From positions 87,727 through 151,726 of the forward strand of contig JAJEKV010000546.1 in assembly GCA_021234155.1 (NCBI GenBank): a stretch of 64,000 nucleotides of DNA, read 5' to 3'. Positions 54,752 through 64,000 of the stretch are shown in pieces. The notes beneath the pieces are model-generated. The model was not told the DNA's origin. It was given only the letters and a program-made list of their open reading frames with translations, and ran no database searches. Within the stretch, counting starts at the first letter, position 1. Each line of letters opens with the position of its first letter. Made by a program: the position numbers and the translations under genes. This DNA is from Isoetes taiwanensis. Taxonomy: Eukaryota > Streptophyta > Lycopodiopsida > Isoetales > Isoetaceae.

Positions 54752-57700
54752 TAGTAGTTGTATTTTTATGCATAGATTGCACGGATCTTAGAATGTTGTT
54801 GCCATATTGACCCACGGTGGGAATTGAACCCCGACCTTTTGATCAGAAGTCAAGCAGCTAATCCCTTTTGCTATGCAACCCTATTAGTGTTGATCTACCA
54901 TCAAGTCTGTTGTCGATAAAAGCTTATCATGAAGCTATTTCAAAGAATTATGGAGTAGCGAAGATCTTGCATAGACAAAGGGTACTATTGGTTTAACTTT
55001 TACATAGTGCAATTATGTTGAGATGGCCGAGTTGGTCTAAGGTGCCCGATTAAGGTTACGGTCCGAAAGGGCATGGGTTCAAATCCCATTCTCAACATAG
55101 TAGTTGTTTTTTTTATGCATAGATTGCACGGATCTTAGAATGTTGTTGCCATATTGACCCACGGTGGGAATTGAACCCGACCTTTTGATCCGAAGTCAAA
55201 GCAGCTAATCCAGCTGCGCTATGCAACCCTATTAGTGTTGATCTACCATCAAGTCTGTTTCGATAAAAAAAAGCTATTCCAAAGAATTATGAAGCTATTC
55301 AAAGACATAATGCAATTATGTTGAGTAGGTTACGGTCGAAAAGTTCAAATCCCATTCTTGCATAGACACAAGGTACTATTGGTTTAACTTTTACATAGTG
55401 CAATTATGTTGAGATGGCGAGTTGGTCTAATAGTGCAATTAAGGTTAAAGGCGCATGATTAAGGTTCTGGTCGAAAGGGCATGGGTTCAAATCCCATTCT
55501 CAACATAGTAGTTGTATTTTTATGCATAGATTGCGCGGATCTTAGAATGTTGTTGCCATATTGACCACGGTGGGAATTGAACCCCCGACCTTTTGATCGA
55601 AGTCAAGCGGCGCTAATCCCTTTGCGCTATATCTGACCCTATTAGTGTTGATCTACCATCAAGTCTGTTGTCGATAAAAGCTTATCGTGAAGCTATTCAA
55701 AAGAATTATGGAGTAGCACGAAGATCTTGCATAGACAAAAAGGGTACTATTGGTTTAACTTTTACATAGTGCAATTATGTTGAGATGGCGAGTTGGTCTA
55801 AGGTGATTAAGGTTACGGTCCGAAAGGGCATGGGTTCAAATCCCATTCTCAACATAGTAGTTGTATTTTTATGCATAGATTGCGGATCTTAGAATGTTGT
55901 TGCCATATTGACCCACGGTGGGAATTGAACCCGCGACCTTTTGATCGAAGTCAAGCGCGCTAATCCTTTACGCTATGCAGCCCTATTAGTGTTGATCTAC
56001 CATCAAGTCCTGTTGTCGATAAAAGCTTATCGGTGAAGCTATTCAAAAAATTATGGAGTAGCGAAGATCTTGCATAGACAAGGGTACTATTGGTTTAACT
56101 TTTACATAGTGCAATTATGTTGAGATGGCGAGTTGGTCTAAAGGCGCGGATTAAGGTTACGGTCGAAAGGGCATGGGTTCAAATCCCATTCTCAACATAG
56201 TAGTTGTATTTTTATGCATAGATTGCGGATCTTAGAATGTTGTTGCCATATTGACCCACGGTGGGAATTGAACCCACGACCTTTTGATCGAAGTCAAAGT
56301 CGCTAATCCAACTGCGCTATGCAGCCCTATTAGTGTTGATCTACCATCAAGTCCTGTTGTCGATAAAACCTTATCGGTGAAGCTATTCCAAAAATTATGG
56401 AGTTTGAAGATCTTGCATAGACACCGGGGTACTATTGGTTTAACTTTTACATAGTGCAATTATGTTGAGATGGCGAGTTGGTCTAAAACGGTCGAAAGGG
56501 CATGGGTTCAAATCCCATTCTCAACATAGTAGTTGTATTTTTATGCATAGATTGCACGGATCTTAGAATGTTGTTGCCATATTGACCCGGTGGGAATTGA
56601 ACCCACGACCTTTTGATCCGAAGTCAAACGCTGCTAATCCTTTGCCTTGCTATGCAACCCTATTAGTGTTGATCTACCATCAAGTCACATTTGTCGATAA
56701 AAGCTTATCATGAAGCTATTCAAAGAATTATGGAGTAGCTTTTGAAGATCTTGCATAGACACCCGGGTACTATTGGTTTAACTTTTACATAGTGCAATTA
56801 TGTTGAGATGGCCGAGTTGGTCTAAGGCGCGGATTAAGGTTACGGTCGAAAGGGCATGGGTTCAAATCCCATTCTCAACATAGTAGTTGTATTTTTATGC
56901 ATAGATTGCGGATCTTAGAATGTTGTTGCCATATTGACCACGGTGGGAATTGAACCCACGACCTTTTGATCAGAAGTCAAGCGGCTAATCCCCGCTGCTA
57001 TGCAGCCCTATTAGTGTTGATCTACCATCAAGTCATGTTGTCGATAAAAGCTTATCATCGAAGCTATTCAAAGAATTATGGAGTAGCGAAGATCTTGCAT
57101 AGACACCGGGGTACTATTGGTTTAACTTTTACATAGTGCAATTATGTTGAGATGATGGCGAGTTGGTCTAAGGCGCGGATTAAGGTTACGGTCGAAAGGG
57201 CATGGGTTCAAATCCCATTCTCAACATAGTAGTTGTATTTTTATGCATAGATTGCGGCGGATCTTAGAATGTTGTTGCCATATTGACCCACGGTGGGAAT
57301 TGAACCCGCGACCTTTTGATCAGAAGTCAAAGCGCTAATCCCGCTGCGCTATGCAACCCTATTAGTGTTGATCTACCATCAAGTCTGTTTGTCGATAAAA
57401 GCTTATCATGAAGCTATTCAAAAATTATGGAGTAGCACTGAAGATCTTGCATAGACAAAGGGTACTATTGGTTTAACTTTTACATAATGCAATTATGTTG
57501 AGATGGCGAGTTGGTCTAAGGCGCGGATTAAGGTTACGGTCGAAAGGGCATGGGTTCAAATCCCATTCTCAACAACATAGTAGTTGTATTTTTATGCATA
57601 GATTGCACGGATCTTAGAATGTTGTTGCCATATTGACCCACGGTGGGAATTGAACCCACGACCTTTTGATCAGAAGTCAAAGCGGCGCTAATCCTTGCGC

Positions 57701-60278
57701 TATGCAACCCTATTAGTGTTGATCTACCATCAAGTCTGTTGTCGATAAAAGCTTATCGTGAAGCTATTCAAAAAATTATGGAGTAGCGAAGATCTTGCAT
57801 AGACAAAAGGGGTACTATTGGTTTAACTTTTACATAGTGCAATTATGTTGAGATGGCGAGTTGGTCTAAGGCGCGGATTAAGGTTACGGTCAGAAAGGGC
57901 ATGGGTTCAAATCCCATTCTCAACATAGTAGTTGTATTTTTATGCATAGATTGCGGATCTTAGAATGTTGTTGCCATATTGACCACGGTGGGAATTGAAC
58001 CCCCGACCTTTTGATCGAAGTCAAAGTCAAGCGGCTAATCCAACTGCGCTATGCAGCCCTATTAGTGTTGATCTACCATCAAGTCCCTGTTGTCGATAAA
58101 ACCTTATCCGAAGCTATTCAAAAATTATGGAGTAGCGAAGATCTTGCATAGACAAAGGGTACTATTGGTTTAACTTTTACATAGTGCAATTATGTTGAGA
58201 TGGCGAGTTGGTCTAAGGCGCCCGGATTAAGGTTACTGGTCGAAAGGGCATGGGTTCAAATCCCATTCTCAACATAGTAGTTGTATTTTTATGCATAGAT
58301 TGCACGGATCTTAGAATGTTGTTGCCATATTGACCCACGGTGGGAATTGAACCCACGACCTTTTGATCCGAAGTCAAGCGCTAATCCTTTGCTGCGCTAT
58401 GCAGCCCTATTAGTGTTGATCTACCATCAAGTCATTTGTCGATAAAACCTTATCGGTGAAGCTATTCAAAAGAATTATGGAGTAGCGAAGATCTTGCATA
58501 GACAAAGGGTACTATTGGTTTAACTTTTACATAGTGCAATTATGTTGAGATGGCGAGTTGGTCTAAGGTAAAGATTAAGGTTACGGTCCGAAAGGGCATG
58601 GGTTCAAATCCCATTCTCAACATAGTAGTTGTATTTTTATGCATAGATTGCGCGGATCTTAGAATGTTGTTGCCATATTGACCCATAGTGGGAATTGAAC
58701 CCACGACCTTTTGATCCGAAGTCAAGCGCTAATCCACTGCGCTATGCAGCCCTATTAGTGTTGATCTACCATCAAGTCATGTTGTCGATAAAAGCTTATC
58801 GTGAAGCTATTCAAAAGAATTATGGAGTAGCTTTGAAGATCTTGCATAGACACCGGGGTACTATTGGTTTAACTTTTACATAGTGCAATTATGTTGAGAT
58901 GGCGAGTTGGTCTAAAGGGCCCGGATTAAGGTTCTGGTCGAAAGGGCATGGGTTCAAATCCCATTCTCAACATAGTAGTTGTATTTTTATGCATAGATTG
59001 CGGATCTTAGAATGTTGTTGCCATATTGACCCACGGTGGGAATTGAACCCCCGACCTTTTGATGAAGTCAAAAAGCGCTAATCCCGCTTGCTATGCAGCC
59101 CTATTAGTGTTGATCTACCATCAAGTCTGTTGTCGATAAAAGCTTATCATCGAAGCTATTCAAAAAATTATGGAGTAGCACTCGAAGATCTTGCATAGAC
59201 AAAAGGGTACTATTGGTTTAACTTTTACATAGTGCAATTATGTTGAGATGGCGAGTTGGTCTAAGGCGCCCGGATTAAGGTTACGGTCGAAAGGGCATGG
59301 GTTCAAATCCCATTCTCAACATAGTAGTTGTATTTTTATGCATAGATTGCACGGATCTTAGAATGTTGTTGCCATATTGACCCACGGTGGGAATTGAACC
59401 CCGACCTTTTGATCGAAGTCAAGCGGCTAATCCTTTGCGCTATGCAGCCCTATTAGTGTTGATCTACCATCAAGTCTGTTGTCGATAAAAGCTTATCATC
59501 GAAGCTATTCAAAAAATTATGGAGTAGCGAAGATCTTGCATAGACAAAAGGGTACTATTGGTTTAACTTTTACATAGTGCAATTATGTTGAGATGGCGAG
59601 TTGGTCTAAAGGGCCGGATTAAGGTTACGGTCGAAAGGGCATGGGTTCAAATCCCATTCTCAACATAGTAGTTGTATTTTTATGCATAGATTGCGCGGAT
59701 CTTAGAATGTTGTTGCCATATTGACCCACGGTGGGAATTGAACCCCGACCTTTTGATCCGAAGTCAAGCGGCTAATCCGCTGCGCTATATGCAGCCCTAT
59801 TAGTGTTGATCTACCATCAAGTCCTGTTGTCGATAAAAGCTTATCATCGAAGCTATTCAAAGAATTATGGGTAGCGAAGATCTTGCATAGACAAAAGGGT
59901 ACTATTGGTTTAACTTTTACATAGTGCAATTATGTTGAGATGGCGAGTTGGTCTAAGGGCGATTAAGGTTACGGTCGAAAGGGCATGGGTTCAAATCCCA
60001 TTCTCAACATAGTAGTTGTATTTTTATGCATAGATTGCGGATCTTAGAATGTTGTTGCCATATTGACCCACGGTGGGAATTGAACCCCGACCTTTTGATC
60101 GAAGTCAAGCGGCGCTAATCCGCTGTGCTATGCAACCCTATTAGTGTTGATCTACCATCAAGTCCTGTTGTCGATAAAAGCTTATCATGAAGCTATTCAA
60201 AAGAATTATGGAGTAGCACTGAAGATCTTGCATAGACAAAGGGTACTATTGGTTTAACTTTTTACATAGTGCAATTAT

Positions 60279-60359
60279 GTTGAGATGGCCGAGTTGGTCT
60301 AAGGCGCCAGATTAAGGTTATGGTCAGAAAGGGCATGGGTTCAAATCCTATTCTCAACA
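60279..60359 (+). tRNA. tRNA-Leu(AAG)
   Basis: Good A box; one anticodon-stem mismatch (TATGG) and one T-stem change (TCCTAT). Confidence 0.82.
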
Positions 60360-60414
60360 TAGTAGTTGTATTTTTATGCATAGATTGCGGATCTTAGAAT
60401 GTTGTTGCCATATT

Positions 60415-60487
60415 GACCACAGTGGGAATTGAACCCACGACCTTTTGATCCGAAGTCAAGCGCGCTAATCCACTGCGCTATGCAGCC
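60415..60487 (-). tRNA. tRNA-Arg(TCG)
   Basis: One stem-adjacent change ('caagcgcgc'); otherwise consensus. Confidence 0.88.
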
Positions 60488-62358
60488 CTATTAGTGTTGA
60501 TCTACCATCAAGTCTGTTGTTGTCGATAAAAGCTTATCGGTGAAGCTATTCAAAAAATTATGGAGTAGCGAAAATCTTGCATAGACACCGGGGTACTATT
60601 GGTTTAACTTTTACATAGTGCAATTATGTTGAGATGGCGAGTTGGTCTAAAGGTGCGGATTAAGGTTACTGGTCGAAAGGGCATGGGTTCAAATCCCATT
60701 CTCAACATAGTAGTTGTATTTTTATGCATAGATTGCACGGATCTTAGAATGTTGTTGCCATATTGACCCGCGGTGGGAATTGAACCCCGACCTTTTGATC
60801 GAAGTCAAGCGCTAATCCTTTGCGCTATGCAGACCCTATTAGTGTTGATCTACCATCAAGTCTGTTGTCGATAAAAGCTTATCATGAAGCTATTCCAAAG
60901 AATTATGGAGTAGCGAAGATCTTGCATAGACACGGGGTACTATTGGTTTAACTTTTACATAGTGCAATTATGTTGAGATGGCGAGTTGGTCTAAAGCGCC
61001 CTAGATTAAGGTTACGGTCGAAAGGGCATGGGTTCAAATCCCATTCTCAACATAGTAGTTGTATTTTTATGCATAGATTGCGGATCTTAGAATGTTGTTG
61101 CCATATTGACCACGGTGGGAATTGAACCCATGACCTTTTGATCGAAGTCCTAAGCTAATCCTTTGCGCTATGCGACCCTATTAGTGTTGATCTACCATCA
61201 AGTCTGTTGTCGATAAAAGCTTATCATGAAGCTATTCAAAGAATTATGGAGTAGCTGAAGATCTTGCATAGACAAAGGGTACTATTGGTTTAACTTTTAC
61301 ATAGTGCAATTATGTTGAGATGGCGAGTTGGTCTAAAGCGCCCGATTAAGGTTACGGTCGAAAGGGCATGGGTTCAAATCCCATTCTCAACATAGTAGTT
61401 GTATTTTTATGCATAGATTGCGGATCTTAGAATGTTGTTGCCATATTGACCCACGGTGGGAATTGAACCCCGACCTTTTGATCCGAAGTCAAGCGCTAAT
61501 CCACTGCGCTATGCAGCCCTATTAGTGTTGATCTACCATCAAGTCTTGTTGTCGATAAAACCTTATCATGAAGCTATTCAAAGAATTATGGAGTAGCACG
61601 AAGATCTTGCATAGACAAGGGTACTATTGGTTTAACTTTTACATAATGCAATTATGTTGAGATGGCGAGTTGGTCTAAGGCCAGATTAAGGTTAAAAGAA
61701 AGAAAGGGCATGGGTTCAAATCCCATTCTCAACATAGTAGTTGTATTTTTATGCATAGATTGCACGGATCTTAGAATGTTGTTGCCATATTGACCACGGT
61801 GGGAATTGAACCCCGACCTTTTGATCGAAGTCAAGCGGCTAATCCCTGCACTGATGCTATGCAGCCCTATTAGTGTTGATCTACCATCAAGTCTTGTTGT
61901 CGATAAAACCTTATCATGAAGCTATTCAAAGAATTATGGGTAGCACTGAAGATCTTGCATAGACACCAGGGTACTATTGGTTTAACTTTTACATAGTGCA
62001 ATTATGTTGAGATGGCGAGTTGGTCTAAGGTGCTAGATTAAGGTTCTGGTCCGAAAGGGCATGGGTTCAAATCCCATTCTCAACATAGTAGTTGTTATTT
62101 TTTATGCATAGATTGCACGGATCTTAGAATGTTGTTGCCATATTGACCCACGGTGGGAATTGAACCCCGACCTTTTGATCGAAGTCAAGCAGCTAATCCC
62201 TTTGCGCTATGCAGCCCTATTAGTGTTGATCTACCATCAAGTCCTGTTGTCGATAAAACCTTATCAGCGAAGCTATTCCAAAGAATTATGGAGTAGCACT
62301 GAAGATCTTGCATAGACACCAGGGTACTATTGGTTTAACTTTTACATAGTGCAATTAT

Positions 62359-62439
62359 GTTGAGATGGCCGAGTTGGTCTAAGGCGCCAGATTAAGGTTC
62401 TGGTCCGAAAGGGCATGGGTTCAAATCCCATTCTCAACA
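62359..62439 (+). tRNA. tRNA-Leu(AAG)
   Basis: Full consensus. Confidence 0.94.
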
Positions 62440-62711
62440 TAGTAGTTGTATTTTTATGCATAGATTGCACGGATCTTAGGATGTTGTTGCCATATTGACC
62501 ACAGTGGGAATTGAACCCACGACCTTTTGATCCAAAGTCAAGCGGCGCTAATCCCTTTGCGCTATGCAGCCCTATTAGTGTTGATCTACCATCAAGTCTG
62601 TTGTACGATAAAAGCTTATCGTGAAGCTATTCAAAGAATTATGGAGTAGCACTGAAGATCTTGCATAGACACCAGGGTACTATTGGTTTAACTTTTACAT
62701 AGTGCAATTAT

Positions 62712-62792
62712 GTTGAGATGGCCGAGTTGGTCTAAGGCGCTAGATTAAGGTTTTGGTCCGAAAGGGCATGGGTTCAAATCCCATTCTCAACA
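62712..62792 (+). tRNA. tRNA-Leu(AAG)
   Basis: Anticodon stem CTAGA/TTTGG, two weak positions; boxes intact. Confidence 0.85.
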
Positions 62793-62849
62793 TAGTAGTT
62801 GTATTTTTATGCATAGATTGGACGGATCTTAGAATGTTGTTGCCATATT

Positions 62850-62922
62850 GACCACAGTGGGAATTGAACCCACGACCTTTTGATCCGAAGTCAAACGCGC
62901 TAATCCACTGCGCTATGCAACC
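62850..62922 (-). tRNA. tRNA-Arg(TCG)
   Basis: Consensus with the 'tgcaacc' acceptor variant. Confidence 0.88.
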
Positions 62923-63761
62923 CTATTAGTGTTGATCTACCATCAAGTCCTGTTGTCGATAAAACCTTATCATCGAAGCTATTCCAAAGAATTATGGAGT
63001 AGCACTGAAGATCTTGCATAGACAACAGGGTACTATTGGTTTAACTTTTACATAATGCAATTATGTTGAGATGGCGAGTTGGTCTAGGCGGCGAGATTAA
63101 GGTTACGGTCGAAAGGGCATGGGTTCAAATCCCATTCTCAACATAGTAGTTGTATTTTTATGCATAGATTGCACGGATCTTAGAATGTTGTTGCCATATT
63201 GACCACAGTGGGAATTGAACCCACGACCTTTTGATCCGAAGTCAAACGCAGCTAATCCACTGCGCTATGCAGCCCTATTAGTGTTGATCTACCATCAAGT
63301 CCTGTTGTCGATAAAAGCTTATCAGCGAAGCTATTCCAAAGAATTATGGAGTAGCACTGAAGATCTTGCATAGACAAAAAGGTACTATTGGTTTAACTTT
63401 TACATAGTGCAATTATGTTGAGATGGCCGAGTTGGTCTAAAACGGATTAAGGTTACGGTCGAAAGGGCATGGGTTCAAATCCCATTCTCAACATAGTAGT
63501 TGTATTTTTTATGCATAGATTGCCGGATCTTAGAATGTTGTTGCCATATTGACCACAGTGGGAATTGAACCCCGACCTTTTGATCGAAGTCAAGCGCTAA
63601 TCCACTGCGCTATGCAGCCCTATTAGTGTTGATCTACCATCAAGTCCTGTTGTCGATAAAAGCTTATCAGCGAAGCTATTCCAAAGAATTATGGAGTAGC
63701 ACTGAAGATCTTGCATAGACAAAAAGATACTATTGGTTTAACTTTTACATAGTGCAATTAT

Positions 63762-63842
63762 GTTGAGATGGCCGAGTTGGTCTAAGGCGCTAGATTAAGG
63801 TTTTGGTCCGAAAGGGCATGGGTTCAAATCCCATTCTCAATA
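63762..63842 (+). tRNA. tRNA-Leu(AAG)
   Basis: Acceptor 3' strand TCTCAAT gives a G-U first pair; anticodon stem as at 62712. Confidence 0.83.
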
Positions 63843-64000
63843 TAGTAGTTGTATTTTTATGCATAGATTGCACGGATCTTAGGATGTTGTTGCCATATTG
63901 ACCACAGTGGGAATTGAACCCAAGACCTTTTGATCCGAAGTCAAACGCTAATCGCTGCGCTATCTGACCTATTGATCATTGATCTACCATCAAGTCACAT

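Larger units (their letters stand above)
52952..60137. pseudogene. Degenerate units, group 3
   Basis: Leu (plus) starts: 52952, 54006, 54351, 55017, 55408, 55779, 56119, 56464, 56802, 57146, 57497, 57847, 58194, 58544, 58893, 59242, 59587, 59934. Arg (minus) starts: 53083, 53438, 53790, 54140, 54809, 55156, 55563, 55910, 56253, 56584, 56936, 57285, 57635, 57981, 58332, 58680, 59028, 59379, 59723, 60065. 55229-55440 is scrambled, with array words out of order. Nearly every copy carries the same eroded words listed for block 3. T arms, B boxes and AT-rich spacers are intact throughout. Confidence 0.7.
60628..63969. pseudogene. Degenerate units, group 4
   Basis: Leu (plus) starts: 60628, 60972, 61314, 61656, 62006, 63065, 63417. 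Arg (minus) starts: 60765, 61108, 61448, 61792, 62145, 62497 (TTG-type loop), 63201 (one insertion only), 63551, 63900 (5' end disrupted). The degree of damage falls again towards the window end. Confidence 0.7.
43680..64000. repeat. tRNA-Arg/tRNA-Leu tandem array, block 3
   Basis: About 57 near-complete tRNA-Leu positions and a similar number of tRNA-Arg positions, mean spacing close to 351 bp between 45173 and 63762. It runs off the window edge. About half the copies show a recurrent set of changes: A box GGCGAG for GGCCGAG, 'cggattaaggttacggtcg' for the anticodon arm, 'gacccacgg' for 'gaccacag', 'aagtctgttg' for 'aagtcctgttg'. T arms and AT-rich spacers stay constant. Confidence 0.95.

Noticed and set aside
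45311-61834. Repeated 60-80-codon ORFs such as those containing 'DPRWELNPRPFD' or 'MSMQDLQ'
   Set aside because: They are translations of tRNA genes and spacers in the array, not proteins.
17916-64000. CRISPR array
   Set aside because: Repeats are ~350 bp with tRNA genes, not short repeats with unique spacers, and the context is eukaryotic.

Overview
The window looks like nuclear DNA of a land plant. It carries plant-type tRNA genes with CAA start triplets, non-autonomous Helitrons that have captured plant gene pieces (a xyloglucan endotransglucosylase/hydrolase, XTH, and a CDKC-type kinase), and a Ty3/gypsy LTR retrotransposon. Species cannot be fixed from the sequence; a non-seed plant is possible but unproven. 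Almost all of the window is repetitive, with very little ordinary protein-coding sequence.

Layout. 1-2541: an unrecognised ~0.8-kb tandem repeat with one copy inverted at the left edge. 2542-5309: a 19-bp minisatellite of about 145 units. 5911-6708: the only convincing intact ORF (265 codons, possible SAM-like helical domain), followed by exon-like remnants up to 9171. 9172-13253: AT-rich sequence without recognisable genes. 13254-28163: two copies of a ~10-kb segmental duplication. Copy 1 has Helitron A (14111-17141) and lacks Helitron B; copy 2 has Helitron B (24848-28163) and lacks A. Each copy preserves the exact empty site of the other's Helitron. Helitron B carries colinear, intron-containing fragments of a CDKC kinase and an XTH.

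From 17916 onward most of the sequence is a tandem array with a period of about 350 bp. Each unit holds one tRNA-Arg gene on the minus strand and one tRNA-Leu gene on the plus strand, 5' ends facing each other across about 139 bp. I count 83 near-full-length tRNA-Leu copies plus several partial ones (11 in 17916-22230, 15 in 28260-33795, 57 in 43680-64000) and a similar number of tRNA-Arg copies. Most Leu copies have an AAG anticodon, some CAG and one TAG. Arg copies are TCG with TCA and TTG variants. A 9.9-kb Ty3/gypsy element (33796-43679, coding strand minus) is inserted in the anticodon arm of one tRNA-Leu. Its two halves carry matching changes in the first acceptor base pair, which ties them together as one gene.

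Sequence quality matters here. Right of about 45 kb, and in parts of the retrotransposon and the first 2.5 kb, many copies lose or change bases at the same CG/CHG-containing positions, and short array-specific words appear inside the retrotransposon. I read this as consensus error (possibly methylation-linked base-calling plus over-correction by the abundant repeat), so reading-frame breaks and 'degenerate' tRNAs in those parts should not be taken as biological without read-level checks.
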